Source of the DNA: Rhinopithecus roxellana
Taxonomy: Eukaryota; Chordata; Mammalia; Primates; Cercopithecidae
DNA: 64,000 nt
NCBI RefSeq assembly: GCF_007565055.1
Contig: NC_044550.1
Location: 86,738,033-86,802,032, forward strand
Reading direction: 5' to 3'
Numbering within the stretch: position 1 is the first letter of the stretch; the number at the start of each line of letters is the position of its first letter. A program made the position numbers and the translations under genes. This document shows positions 34,575 to 45,797 of the stretch, piece after piece. The notes under the pieces were generated by a model, which saw only the letters and a program-made list of their open reading frames with translations, did not search any database and had not been told where the DNA came from.

Positions 34575-34980
34575 TCCTCTCTTCAAGGTCGCCCATTCCC
34601 AGTTTCTGGGAATATTGCTCATTTCTGGATCATAGCTATGTCTTTCATAAGGCATTGCTGCAGAGACCTGCCTTGCCCAAGGTTTCATTATTCCTCCTCC
34701 CAGGTGGTACCCATGGGTGATGTCCGGCCGATACAGGAAACAATGGCTGACTCCTTTGCTTCAACTTGGGACAATTCCACAGGGCCTTCCTATTCCTATA
34801 GCTCCTTGTAGGATTTACTGAGGGCCTCAGTTGGTATCCTATTGCAGGTTAGCTTCTCCCTCTGCCCAATCCTGCCTTCCCAACTTCATTATAAAAGTAT
34901 CTCTTATGAACACACACCAGTAAAACTTCTGCCTTCAACTCTCCCTCTCAGTTTGTTTCCATGGAACCCAATTTATGACA
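34575..34980 (+). mobile_element. ERVL-class LTR-like sequence
   Basis: The end GTAAAACTTCTGCCTTCAAC, CTCAGTTTGTTTCCATGGAA and CCAATTTATGACA resembles the 3' end of ERVL-type LTRs (LTR16/33 group). The start is not defined, and no target duplication was found. Confidence 0.4.
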
Positions 34981-35940
34981 ATCTTCACTGAGATACACTG
35001 CTTTAGTCCATCCCCTTATACTCCAGATGTGTCAAGAAGGTGCTAGAGAAAGATCATGTCTAAAGTACAGAGGTAGATAGTTAAGCAATCTTTGCACATA
35101 CTACACGTTAGAAACTACAAGAAGTTTAACAGGGAGAGAACCAAGAAAGAAAGAAAAACATGTTAAAATATTTATTGTGGGAAATATTTCTCCTAAAGAG
35201 AAGAAAGAAGAATGAGAACGACAAAAAGCATTAAGACATGACTGTATGGAGAAATGTTAAATAATGATAAAACTTGAGAAGCAATATTACTCGTTTACTA
35301 CAATAAGATAAAAGAAGACTGCCCAAATATCTCAGTTTGGGGAAGACTATTTACTGGATTCTTTAACTACTCTCAGTCTGTCTAAACTATTCATAATTAG
35401 TGTTCATCACGGTGATGAAGCCAAAAGCTAATAATTAGATACTTTCTTCTTAAAAGTAAACAGCTACTAGGACATAGAGACCATCAACTGTAGTGAGAGT
35501 GAATAAGCACGAAAGTAAAACAAATCCCTTTCATCTGCAACCATTATTCCTCTGTCCTCAGAAAAGGCAGCTAATTCTAAACACCCATTGTCCACTAAAG
35601 TCTTTCTTATCCCCAGTGTTCTCTTCCTAGTCATCTGTCAATCTTGGAAGACATGTCTCTTCCATGGCCCATTACTCCACTCTTATTTTAACACAGTCCT
35701 TAAATACAGTGTGATGATATTTTTACCCTGCAACTTTTATACTTACTATACCTCTGTTCTGTATCAAATACAGAAATTTCCTGTATTTTCAAGAATAGTG
35801 TAGAAAGAACTTCAATACTGCTGAGAGTTCCAGTTGTGACCTAACAAGCACCTCTCCAAAAAAGAAAAAAAAAAATGCAGGTTTTGAAAAAATTTTTAAT
35901 GCAACCCCACACTTAGAATGCAGAACTAGTTTGTAAAATT
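34981..35940. other. Single-copy-looking DNA, nothing recognised
   Basis: No repeat or gene signal seen. A poly(A)-rich patch lies at 35861-35876. Confidence 0.4.
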
Positions 35941-36622
35941 AGTAAGACTTTTTATTTTTGCATAAAAAGAAAACTGACTTTATTACACTGTCTTTCTTAA
36001 TTTTCTCAGAATCAAAACTAGTATTTTTTAAAACAGGAAATAAAGTACACTAAATGAATGGAATTATTACCAAAGCCAATATGTCCAAGATAATTTTCCC
36101 CAAACCCTCATTTGAAAAGAATTTCATATCTTAATGTAAAAAGTCAAAGAAATCCTTGGAGTTTAAGCATCTCAAAACATTGTGTCAAATACCTAACATT
36201 TATTTTTAAGTAATTTGAACAGTACTTTTATCCTGTACATGGCCAAAAACAATCTTGAAAAAAATATTATTCTAACTTACAGTTAAAATGTCCTGCCTTT
36301 CAAAGTCTAACAGGTAACATGGATAAAATACTAGGTTCTTGTTTATTCATTCATGATATGAAAAGAATCTTGTCCAACAGCTTCAGGAAAATGTACTAAG
36401 AATTTACGTTAATCATTTTCTCATTGTTATCTACAGTAGGAAGGAGTCAAACTTTAGGATTTAACTCTTTAAAAGTTGAATAATGACAGGAGTTATCATT
36501 GCCAGATCCCACTCAATTATGTAAAATCTATGATTTTACATCAAAGAGCACCATGGTACTATTTTAGTCATCCTCTGATTCACTGGCCTCGCTCTCCTCA
36601 TATTGCACAGAACAATCATATG
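35941..36622 (-). other. Candidate terminal exon with acidic C terminus and long 3'UTR
   Basis: On the minus strand a pyrimidine-rich acceptor ending TTAATTAAG precedes an exon starting at 36622. It would read YDCSVQYEESEASESEDD and stop with TAA at 36564-36566. The serine/glutamate tail looks protein-like. About 600 nt follow, with AATAAA at 36199-36204, 35979-35984 and 35951-35956 (read on the minus strand), as in a 3'UTR. There is no poly(A) tract, so it is not an obvious retropseudogene. It could be chance in AT-rich DNA. Confidence 0.33.
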
Positions 36623-37289
36623 CTTAATTAAATTTAGAAAAAGTAATAAGCATTCCACATTTTGGGGTGGCAATATGGACCTCCTCCTGTGTTAAACATG
36701 TCCCAGTTTATGGCTAAGTTGACAATTCAAAGGCTAAGCTAGAAAAGTCAGGACAGCTTGACTTTGTTGGGTTCCCAATTGTACAGCTTGCAATCTTTCT
36801 ATTTCACTGAGGTAGTGAGGTAGCGGGGCACCATAACAGGAACAGATTGTTCCATCAGCAGAACAAAAATCAAACCAGCAGCAGTTTTCTCTAAAACTGA
36901 GACTGTTTTCCAAATGTGCATGCTCTAGTTAGGACTAAGGTTATTTATTCAAATGCTAATAGAAGTTAAATGTGGTCATTAGCTTTCTAAGTTGAATTTA
37001 AAGACTATTTCTTTTCTCTCTTGCCTAGAAGATCTGGTCATATGCCTAGATATTTTCCTGGCTATTAGATTCTGAACCAAATTCCCCTTTGTATGAAACT
37101 GTGATTGATCCCTCTGTTTAGTGTGGCATCATTCCACAAACATTCACACATTTAGAAAATAGTGTTGCCTCAGTTTCTTTATAATTATGATTTAGTTCTA
37201 CTCTCCTGGGTCACTTTTAAGATCAAGGTAGTAAAAGACTAGAAACCCTTGCATAGTAGAAATAACGTTCTGGTAGACAGTCTTTATTA
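36623..37289. other. Intervening DNA, nothing recognised
   Basis: No repeat or clear exon recognised. Confidence 0.4.
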
Positions 37290-37690
37290 AATCTGTTCAA
37301 TTTACATCCCTGGTTTTCCATTGTCTTTGTGATGAAAATCAAAACTACTTAATTTGGCTTACAAGTCCTGTACCATCTGCCTTCTGTTTACTCTTCCAAG
37401 GCCCCATTTTCCCCTTGAACTCTAGCCTTAGCTTCAGTAAACTTCTTCCCATTCTGCAAGGCACCAAACTTTGTTGTACTGGAGCCTGCACACATCCCTG
37501 TCTCTACCTGAACACTCTTGCTGGAAGTACTATGATCCCTTTTGCCTGCCTTACCTATTTCTCATTCTCATCTCATCTCTCTCTCTCTGATTCTAATACA
37601 CATACACACATACGCACAGTATTTCTTAATGTCTGATAGAATTAGAGTTGCCATCAAAAGACATCTGTCTCAAAACATTTCTCTTACTAG
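37290..37690 (+). mobile_element. L2 LINE 3' end
   Basis: Ordered L2 landmarks include TGGCTTACAAGTCCTGTACC, CTGCCTTACCTATTTCTCA, and the final ATCTGTCTCAAAACATTTCTC. Frames are not intact. Confidence 0.6.
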
Positions 37691-38336
37691 GGCATCTTTG
37701 TGAAGATGCAAATACAAATTTTAAGAGAATTTGACATAGAATTATCTGCATGTAATGAACTTGGTGAAGGTAACAATACATTTGCTTTATGAATATGGCA
37801 GGCACAGAAAAGAGCCTCAGGGTGAGAAAAGTCCAAGGAGAGTAGTAGGCATAGATGCAAACCTAGATGGGGTACCCATTTACAGGCCATGACCATCTCT
37901 GTATCAGCGCCACCAAACAAGAAACCAGCAAGTTTCTTATGTGAATTCTGCTTCATGACAGTGGGAAGATAGAAGCTTACACTGAGAATCAACACTGCTT
38001 CATTCATTGAGAAAGTCTTGCGTAAAAGAAATAAATAAATAATTAGCTGAATTTAAACAAGGTGTTTAGTGACTTTTAGTGGCACTGATCTATAGCACAA
38101 TCTGAAGGCCCTAGTAAAAGAACTAAATAATAGGACCTTAAAAGCAAAAACAAGCTTACTAAATAAAAATTTTACATCCGCTATTTCTATTTATATCCAT
38201 AACTCCATTCATTGTTTTCTCTTACCTCTGGCACACTAGACCTACCTGTGCTACTAACTGGGCAAAAAAGGGAAAGCCTCTTAATTCAGGAAACAGGATA
38301 TTAACATCATATTACAATAAAGAGGTTGCACTGAAT
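37691..38336. other. DNA with no recognised feature
   Basis: A 106-codon minus frame (37687-38007) shows no domain or splice context, so I do not call it. Confidence 0.4.
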
Positions 38337-38572
38337 CAGTGGTTCAACTGAGGGTGATTTTGCCCCCCAGGAAGCATTGGCAACATCTGGAGAATTTTTT
38401 CATTGTCACAGCTACAAATAAATAAGAATATACTACCGGCATCTAGTGAGTAGATACTAGGGATACGACTAAACATTCTACAATGCACAGGACTGTCTCT
38501 TCCTGCCCCCGCTACTTCCCAACAAAGAATTATCCATTTCAAATTATCATAGTGCTGAGGTTGAAAGATCCT
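38337..38572 (+). mobile_element. MER20-type hAT element
   Basis: It begins CAGTGGTTCAACTGAGGGTG with the GATTTTGCCCCCCAGG motif, and later CAATGCACAGGAC and AACAAAGAATTATCC. A third MER20 copy in the window. Confidence 0.8.
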
Positions 38573-39448
38573 TCATTAAATAACCTCTGAAGTCCCTTTC
38601 ACCTTTAACATTCTCTGATGCTTTATTTTGATGTTCACTAGAATTGTATTTATTTTAGTGATCTAATGAAAAGTGGTCAAAAATGACTTCTTTAATGTGA
38701 ATTTCTGCAGTGAAATATACATAGGCCATAAAGAAAATAGGGTAATAAAATTTCAGTATAAATTCAAAAGTTGAAAATGGTTATAATGCTCAGCAAACTT
38801 CCTTAGTGTAGGTGATGTAGTCTAATGGAATAAAAAAATTAACAAGAGGGAAAATGCCAGAAATTTCTGCCTAAAATAACTTCTTTTTCTCTATCAGCTA
38901 TTTGTTTAATCCAATTGTATAAAAAGCAGAAAAATACTCAAGAAACCTAGATTCAGTCAGCATCTCTGTCCTATTTCATTGCAGAGCCGTAAGCAGGATT
39001 CTATTATATATTCTTGGCTTTAGTTTTTTGTTTGTTTTCACTGGAAAACAGAGATATTACTTGACGGGTACAACCAAGAATGTTTGACACGAAAATAAGA
39101 TGGTTTATCGTATTCACTGAGGCCTCTGGTTAAAATGCATACTGTTTTTAAAAAATACTATCATTAATTCCGTTTCACAATGTCATTCTATATAAGTATT
39201 TTACAAATTCTTAAATCCAAACAGAATGACTATTCCTTTTAAATACAGTTTATAGTGCATGACTAAATTTCTTTATTAAAACATTAATTCAAAAGCAAAT
39301 ACATCCTCTTGCATATAAAAATTATATCTTGATGATTTCTAATGCTCATTTGCTTAATGATATCATTGTGCCTGTAAATTTCACGAGAAGTTAAATTTGG
39401 GGCCCCTGTCCTTTGGTGAAAGACCAAAGATCTCAATGTCAGTCATAC

Positions 39449-39507
39449 CCCTGGAATTATACCCTTCTAGTCGATCTGTTTCAGCTTTCTTAGCTGGCAT
39501 GTGCATA
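39449..39507 (-). other. Candidate 59-bp exon on the minus strand
   Basis: A very strong acceptor (TTTTCTTTTTGTTCTTTTCAAG on the minus strand) precedes 39507. The frame reads ATGCACATGCCAGCTAAGAA. A possible donor, AGGG/GTATGA, would end the exon at 39449 in phase 1, which fits the phase of the candidate terminal exon at 36622. Alternatively the frame runs on to a stop at 39381. Conserved coding is not demonstrable here. The frame is also open upstream of the acceptor, which weakens the case. Confidence 0.25.
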
Positions 39508-39855
39508 CTTGAAAAGAACAAAAAGAAAACCTTCTCATATTCCCAGGAGGGTCTTTTGTCTTCGTTACTCTTGTGCAGAGAGAGATGATCTTGTCTCTGC
39601 ATCTTCTATTATAGTTTTGTTAAGCGGTTCCAAAAGTACTTACCTCCCGAATTCTTGGATATTGCTTTTAAGTATTCTTCAAAGTCATTAGACCTTTTAT
39701 GTTCATAGCCATAAACAGATGGTATTATAATCCATGGTGCCTATATAAATATTAATGACTACATGCTAAGCATCAGATGCAAAATGGGCAATCAGGGTTT
39801 CTATTTAAATTTAAAGACTCAGAACAGAAATGTTAAGACAGAAACTGCAGACTAA

Positions 39856-39880
39856 AAACAACAACAACAACAGCAACAAC
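39856..39880. repeat. (AAC)n microsatellite
   Basis: A short CAACAACAACAACAGCAAC run. Confidence 0.85.
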
Positions 39881-40017
39881 TGCAGACTCAAAAAGTAATA
39901 TGGATAACTGGAATGGTAACATAAATTTCCAAGTGTATAAGAATGAATAATGAGATAAAAATAAAATAAAAATAATACTGGAAGAGTTAAAACACAAGCA
40001 ACTCTTTTGACTAATTA

Positions 40018-40074
40018 GTACAATGTAGTATTTAAGAGTAAATTCCCTGAAATTCTAGCCCTACTTATGAGACA
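40018..40074 (+). mobile_element. MIR 5' part, split by Tigger1
   Basis: GTAGTATTTAAGAGTAAATT and CTAGCCCTACTTATGAGAC follow the MIR start. The rest resumes at 42023. Confidence 0.55.
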
Positions 40075-42022
40075 CAGGTATACCTCTAAGATATTGTGGG
40101 TTCAGTTCCAGGCTACCACAATAAAGCAAATATTGCAATAAAGTGAGTCACTCGAACCTTTTGGTTTCTCATAAGTTATGTTTACACTATACTATGGTCT
40201 ATTAGTTTTTAAAGACAATTAACATTATGTCTTTAAAATGTGCATATCTTAATTTTAAAATACTTTATTGCTAAAAGATGCTAACAATCATCTCAGCCTT
40301 CAGATTGCAGCAATTCAGTGATATCTTTAAGCTCCACTTCTAATTCTGGTTCTCTTCCTATTTTCACTCTATCTGCAGTGACTTTTTCCACTAAAACCTT
40401 GAACCCCCTTCAAGTTATCCATCAGTGTTAAAATCAACTTTGTCCAAATTCCTGTAACTGTTGATATTTTGATCTCCCATGAATCACGAGAGTTCTTAAT
40501 GGCATATAGAATGGTGAATCATCTCCAGAAAGTTTTCAATTTACTTTTCCCAGACTCAAATTACTATCTATGGCAGTTAGAGTCTTATAAAATGTATTTC
40601 TGAAATGACAGAACTTGAAAGCCAAATGACTCCTTGATCCACGGACTGTAGAATGGATGTTGTGTTAGCAGGCATGAAAACATGATTCTCCTTGTACATC
40701 TCCATTAGAGCTCTGGGTGATGAGATGCATTGTCAATGAGCAGTAATATTTAGAAGGCAATTATTTTTTCTGAGCAGTGGATCTCAACAGTAGGCTTATT
40801 CAGTAAACCATGCTATAAACAGATGTGCTGTCATCCAGGCTTTGTTATTCCATTTACAGAGCACAGGCAGAGTAGATTTCCCATTATTCTTAAGGGCCCT
40901 AGAATTTTAAGAATGGTAAATGAGCACTGGCTTCAATTTGAAGTCACCAGCTGCATTAGCCCCAAACAAGAGTCAGTCTGTCCTTTGAAGTCAGGAATTT
41001 TCTACTTCTCTCTAGCTAGGAAAATCCTAGATAGCATCTTCTATTAGAAAGTTGTTTCATCTACACGGAAAATCTGATTTAGTGTGGTCACCTGCATCAG
41101 TGATCGTAGCTAGATCTTCTGGATAACTTGGCTGCAGCTTTTCCATGAGCACTTGCTGCTTCACCTTATATTTTTGTGTTATAAAGGTGTCTCCTTCCAT
41201 TAAACCTCATGAACCAACATCTGCTATTTTCCAACTTTTTTCCTTCAGCTTTATCACCTCTATTAGCTCTTACATAATTGAAGAGAGTTAGGACCTTGCT
41301 CTAGATAGGACTTGGGGCCTAAGAGAATGCTGTGGCTGGTTTGATCTTCTATCCAGACCACTCAAACTTTCTACATACAAGCAATAAGGCTCTTTTGCTT
41401 TCTTATCATTTATGTGTTCACTGCAATAACATTTTTAATTTCCTTCAATAAGTTTTCCTTTGCATTCACAATTTGACTATTTGGTGCAAAAAACCTAGCT
41501 TTTGGCCTATCTCAGCTTTCCACATGCCTTCCTCACTAAGCTTAATCATTTATAGCTCTTGATTCTAATAGGCTTGTAACTCTTCCTTTCACTTGAACAT
41601 TTAGAGGTCATTATAGGGTTATTAACTGACCTAATATCAATATTGTTGTGTCACAGTAAATACAGAGGCCCAAGCAGAGGGAGAGAGACAGGGAACAGCT
41701 GGTCAGTAGAGCAGTCAGAACACACACAACATTTATTAAGTTTGCTGTATTAAAAGGATGTAGTTCATGGCACCTCAAAAAAATTACAATAGTAACATCA
41801 GAGATCACTGATCACAGATCCCCATAACAGATATAATCATAAAAAGTTTGGAATATTGTGAGAATTACCAAAATGTGACACAGAGACACAAAATGAGCAC
41901 CCATCGATGGAAAAATCATGTCAATAGACTTTCTCAATGCAGGGTTGCCAAAGACCCTCAATATATAAAAAATGCAGTATCTGTAAAGTGTAATCAAGCA
42001 AAGCACAATTGAAGTATGCCTG
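40075..42022 (-). mobile_element. Tigger1 DNA transposon (copy A), internally deleted
   Basis: It starts CAGGTATACCTCTAAGATAT and ends GAAGTATGCCTG, the inverted Tigger1 termini, and is followed by TA. The plus strand is antisense to the pogo-like transposase. It is 1.95 kb against about 2.4 kb for the full family. A jump near 40303 drops about 450 bp relative to copy B. Transposase is ruined by stops. It sits within a MIR. Confidence 0.92.
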
Positions 42023-42180
42023 TATGTGAATTAACTTCATTTCTGTATATTTTTATGTCCTTGCCTGTAAAACAGGGTTATCAAAGTACTTGCCTCATAT
42101 AGTGTAACAAATGAGTCCATATAACATACGTGTGCATTGCCTGACACAGAACATCCATTTAATATACTTTGACCATTATC
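42023..42180 (+). mobile_element. MIR 3' part
   Basis: GTCCTTGCCTGTAAAACAGGG, TCAAAGTACTTGCCTCATA and GTGCATTGCCTGACACAGAA follow the MIR core and tail, continuing from 40074. Confidence 0.7.
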
Positions 42181-42218
42181 CAGAAAAATGACCTATTAAT
42201 AGAAATTAGAGTCTAGAC

Positions 42219-42346
42219 CAGGGGTTGGCAAAATACAGCCAGGCCCACAAGCCAAATCCAGCGGGCCACTGCTTTTGTAAGTAGTTGTCTCGGAAACCAG
42301 CCATGCCTCATTCATTTACATATTGCCTATGGCTGCTTTCACCCTA
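42219..42346 (+). mobile_element. hAT-Charlie-type element, left part
   Basis: It begins CAGGGGTTGGCAAAATACAG and carries GGCCCACAAGCCAAATCCAG, a known nonautonomous hAT sequence whose name I do not fix. It is split by the LTR at 42347. Confidence 0.8.
42342..42346. repeat. 5-bp target duplication of the MaLR LTR (left)
   Basis: CCCTA, with ACCTA at 42718-42722 (4 of 5). Confidence 0.55.
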
Positions 42347-42717
42347 TGATATGGTCTAGCTCTGTGTCTCTGCCCAAATCTCATCTTGAATTGCAATCAG
42401 AATTGTAATTCTCATGTGCTGGGGGAGGGGCCTGGTGGCAGGTGACTGGATCACAGAGGCAGTTGCCCCATGTTGTCCTCATGACAGTGAGTTCTCACAA
42501 GATCTGATGGTTTTATAAGGGGTTCTTCCCCCTTCGCTCTGCACTTCTCTCTCCTGCCACCTTGTGAAGAAGGTGCCTGCTTCCCTTTCCACTATGATTG
42601 TAAGTTTCCTGAGCCCTCCCCAGCCATGAGGAACTGTTAGTCAATTAAACCTCTTTCCTTTATAAATTACCCAGTCTCAGGCAGTTCTTTATAGCAGTGT
42701 GAGAATGGACTAATACG
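42347..42717 (+). mobile_element. Solo MST/THE1-type LTR (ERVL-MaLR)
   Basis: From TGATATGGTCTAGCTCTGTG to GGACTAATACG, 371 bp, with ATTAAACCTCTTTCC and then TTTATAAATTACCCAGTCTC. It lies inside a hAT element. It shows the sequence beyond the cleavage point missing from the LTR at 27085, and so serves as internal reference. Confidence 0.9.
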
Positions 42718-42820
42718 ACCTACAACAACAAAGTTAAGTCCTTGCGACAGAAACCATATGGACTGCAAAGTCTAAAATATGTACTACCTACAACTTCACT
42801 GTTTCTAAGGATCTATTGCC
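42718..42820 (+). mobile_element. hAT-Charlie-type element, right part
   Basis: The remainder after the LTR (TTGCGACAGAAACCATATGG, GTCTAAAATATGTACTACCT) completes the 42219 element, ending near CCCTG at about 42821. Confidence 0.65.
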
Positions 42821-43094
42821 CTGAATAAACATACTAACAATTATCAAGAAGCAGAGCACAAGTATCCTCTGCTTACACATGAGCAAAGCTTTCTGGGAGT
42901 TCTTCACCTGAAAGGTTTTATTCCAAAATCACATGGAAGGAATTGGTGAGGGAGAAAGAATAAGCGCATCCTGCAAGGACGAAGAACAGAAAATATTCTT
43001 CAGATGTTGGGTTCTTACAGTTGAAAGCCACTATCATGGCTGCTGTCTCTTCTAGGGATTTAATAGAAAACCATTTGGAAAGGAGTCGAGAGAC

Positions 43095-43300
43095 TTCACA
43101 GAGTTGTGGTTAAGAGCGTAAACACTGGGGTTAGGTCTCTTGGATTCAATCCTGGCACTGCCCTTATTTATCTGTGTGACCTTGGCAAATTAATTTCTAT
43201 GAACTTCAGTTTCCCAATCTACGAAATGGATCCAAATAATAGCATCTATCTTATGGGATAGTAAGGATTAAATAATTTACTAAAAGCCTCTTGTACTTAA
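43095..43300 (+). mobile_element. MIR SINE, near complete
   Basis: MIR landmarks in order: GTTGTGGTTAAGAGCGTAAA, GATTCAATCCTGGCACTGCC, TGTGTGACCTTGGCAAATTA and CAGTTTCCCAATCTACGAAA. Confidence 0.88.
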
Positions 43301-43959
43301 TACCAGTAATCTGTTCCTGAAAATTGAATGTGTAGGCACAAATGCTCACCAGCCTATATTATTCTAAATTAGAAAAATCCACAGTCAACTTCCTAAACAG
43401 AATCTGAAGCAGTAACACTGTGCCTATTCGTAACTAATAAAAAATCGTTTGGGGATTAAAATGTTCAAAATGTCTCTTTCTGATCACTAAACATCATTAA
43501 TATGCTTGTTTAAAAACTTTCTATGAAGTAACATGTTTTCCACTTAATTGTTTTTCTCAGTTGCTTTGCCATTTCACTATTGTCTTCTCTATTTTCTTCA
43601 ATATTTTCTTATTACACAGTTTTAGGCAAAACGAGGCCTAAACACAAAGCCTTTGTACAAACAGTTCAGGACTAGCACACAATGAGAGTGGGGGTCACAC
43701 TGAGTATGATGCAGTGACGCCCCAACTGGAGCCAGTAGCATTCAAAATGCCCAAGATTATGGCTTTTTGAAAAGTCTACACGGTGTTCTGATCTTCTGTC
43801 ACTCTGAAAAAACTCCAGACTTTTTACTGTACATCCTTTCGTTTAAAATTGTTGTATTGAGTTTGGTGAAGGTACATATACATTTTCCCCATATAAGCAT
43901 TGCCTGAAAGGTATGTATAATCTATAACGTCTAAGTATTAAAACAAACAAAAAAAAAGT
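43301..43959. other. AT-rich DNA, nothing recognised
   Basis: No repeat or gene recognised. It lies immediately on the minus-strand downstream side of the CpG-rich island. Confidence 0.4.
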
Positions 43960-44720
43960 CCCCAAGTTGTATCCCAATTCTTGCCCAAACCCCTCCTGCT
44001 GCCCCAAGGCAGCTCACCTGTGCTTCTGCCTCAGCCAGGCTCCGCTCCTGAAGCACTTTGTGCCCCCTCAGCGTGTGGCACCTCCACCCGCTCCACACTC
44101 CTCATCAACCCCCAGCGCGCACCGCGCCGCCCGTCACGTGACTCCTCCCCGCACCCCCTCCCCGCCTTCCTCCCGCCCACTGCCGGCTCCTCAGCAACCT
44201 GGGGCCACTTCCCTGTGGTGGCCTCCGACTTGTCAGTGATCCAGAGACCTCAGCCGTCCACCCACTTGGCAAACCTCCTGCAGGCTCAAGACAGTGCCCT
44301 CAAGGTACAAACGAGTGTTTCTCACAGGCAAAGAGGTCTTTCAGTGCCTTTGAAGGGGGTCATGGCTACAGAGAAAAACAATGGCCGTCACATAGCCTCA
44401 GACTTAGCTATTGTTCATGGGCGGAGATCTTCACCAGCTTCAGAAGTAGACTGGTTAGCTCTAAGGCCGTTGTAGGCCTGTGGCCTCTTGGTGTAGTGGC
44501 CCAGGACTACCAGAAAATGGACGCGAGGAATCCAGGTAACTGCAAAAGATAGGAAGCAGAGATCTGTTGGTCACCTCAGTGTCAGGGCCCCGTCGCTGGC
44601 TTCCCCCTTTTGGCTCACACTGGAGGGCAGCGGCCCCACTCTGAACTCCAGTGGGTACGACTGGAGTTGCTGCCTGCTTGGGGGCATGCTGGGCTTAGGG
44701 CTGGGATGTGCTAAACTTCC
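43960..44720. promoter_or_regulatory. CpG-rich, possibly bidirectional promoter island
   Basis: A GC-rich island in otherwise AT-rich DNA with about 22 CpGs from 44040 to 44525, densest at 44090-44200. GTCACGTGAC at 44133-44142 is a perfect palindromic E-box (bHLH-ZIP, e.g. USF/TFEB-type). A strong donor, CAG/GTGAGC, lies on the minus strand at 44018/44017, and CCAG/GTAACT lies on the plus strand at 44535/44536. Together they suggest divergent first exons. No clear ATG-initiated protein or known gene is recognised, so a non-coding RNA or 5' untranslated exon is equally possible. Regulatory function is inference. Confidence 0.5.
44133..44142. promoter_or_regulatory. Palindromic E-box GTCACGTGAC
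   Basis: A perfect 10-bp palindrome within the densest CpG block. It matches the CACGTG core bound by USF, MITF and TFE3/TFEB-type factors. Confidence 0.6.
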
Positions 44721-45553
44721 CTAAATGCCAGATGCCCACTTGGAGAGGGGAGAAAATAGGAAAGGCTAGGAATTTACCTCACATTCTGCTGCTGCAAGGG
44801 TTACTTACCATTTGTCATTTTTTTTAAGCGTTCCCAAATAGGAAGTGAAAAGTGATGTAAAACAAAAATTTCTTTTCATTCACAAAGAACTTTCATTTGG
44901 GAAATATTTATGGTACTGAAAATTTTAATTTAGCACAAAATGACTTTGGCTATTACTATATAAATAAATGCTGATCCAAAGATTCTCAAATGTTCACAGC
45001 AGCTTGAATGTCCATGTAATCTTTTCACAGCACCTCTAGGCCCAAAGAAATACCTAACCATCCTCTGTATTAAGTAGTTAGGTCTAAACAACCAACACAT
45101 ATTTATATACTAAGAACTTAGTAGCCTTTGAAAAAATAATAAATTAGAGAAAATATTTTTATCTCATTCTCAACAACAATTACTCATAAGATGTGTGAGC
45201 CTTTGGGACACACAAAATTCTCAAATCTTGGCATCAGGCTACATGCCACCCTCATTTTCTGTTCCACACTGATTTTATGTGTTAGTCATTTTCTTCTCAA
45301 AGCAACCACTAAAAAACCAACTTTGCAAAGATATTGCATCACTGAAAGGAATGTAGCACTATCTAATATTCGAACTGTGAACTACCTCAAGCTAGTAGCT
45401 CATGTAATTCCTGACAGATGTGAAGTATTGCCCTCTTTCTTTGAATATTTGAAATATCATGCAATGACCTTGTGAGTTCATTCCAGTGACTCAATGTCTC
45501 AGCACACACTTTGAGAACCATGGGTTTAAACTATATGCAATGAAATTTAACTT
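44721..45553. other. AT-rich DNA with a possible hAT remnant
   Basis: A weak hAT start (GATTCTCAAATGTTC, near 44980) and an end (CACTTTGAGAACCATGG, near 45508) may bound a decayed element. Otherwise nothing recognised. Confidence 0.3.
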
Positions 45554-45797
45554 CCTGAGGTCAGGAGTTCGAGACCAGACTGGCTAACGTGGCAAAACCT
45601 TGTCTCTACTGAAAATACAGAAATTAGCCGGGCGTGTTGCTGCATGCCTGTAATCCCAGCTACTCGGGAGACTGAGGCAAGAGACTCGCTTGAACCTGGG
45701 AGGCAGAGGTTGCAGTGAGCCGAGACTGCACCACTGCACTCCAGCCTGGGTGACAAAGTGAGACACTGTCAAGGAAGGAAGGGAGGGAGGGAGGGAA
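45554..45797 (+). mobile_element. 5'-truncated Alu (AluS) with GGAA/GGGA tail
   Basis: Starts at CCTGAGGTCAGGAGTTCGAG in the left arm and runs to GACACTGTC. The poly(A) tail has been replaced by AAGGAAGGAAGGGAGGG (45771-45797). Confidence 0.93.

Larger units (their letters stand above)
38573..40017. other. AT-rich DNA with one candidate exon
   Basis: Mostly unrecognised. It holds the candidate exon listed at 39449-39507 and a short (AAC)n run at 39856-39880. Confidence 0.4.

Noticed and set aside
39381..39602. Minus frame of 73 codons as a complete gene
   Set aside because: No promoter or start context. The only interest is the acceptor and phase, reported as a low-confidence exon.
43981..44475. 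Plus frame of 164 codons in the CpG island
   Set aside because: GC-rich sequence lowers stop frequency. The translation is proline/serine-rich low-complexity, has no domain, and overlaps another long frame of 90 codons in a different phase.
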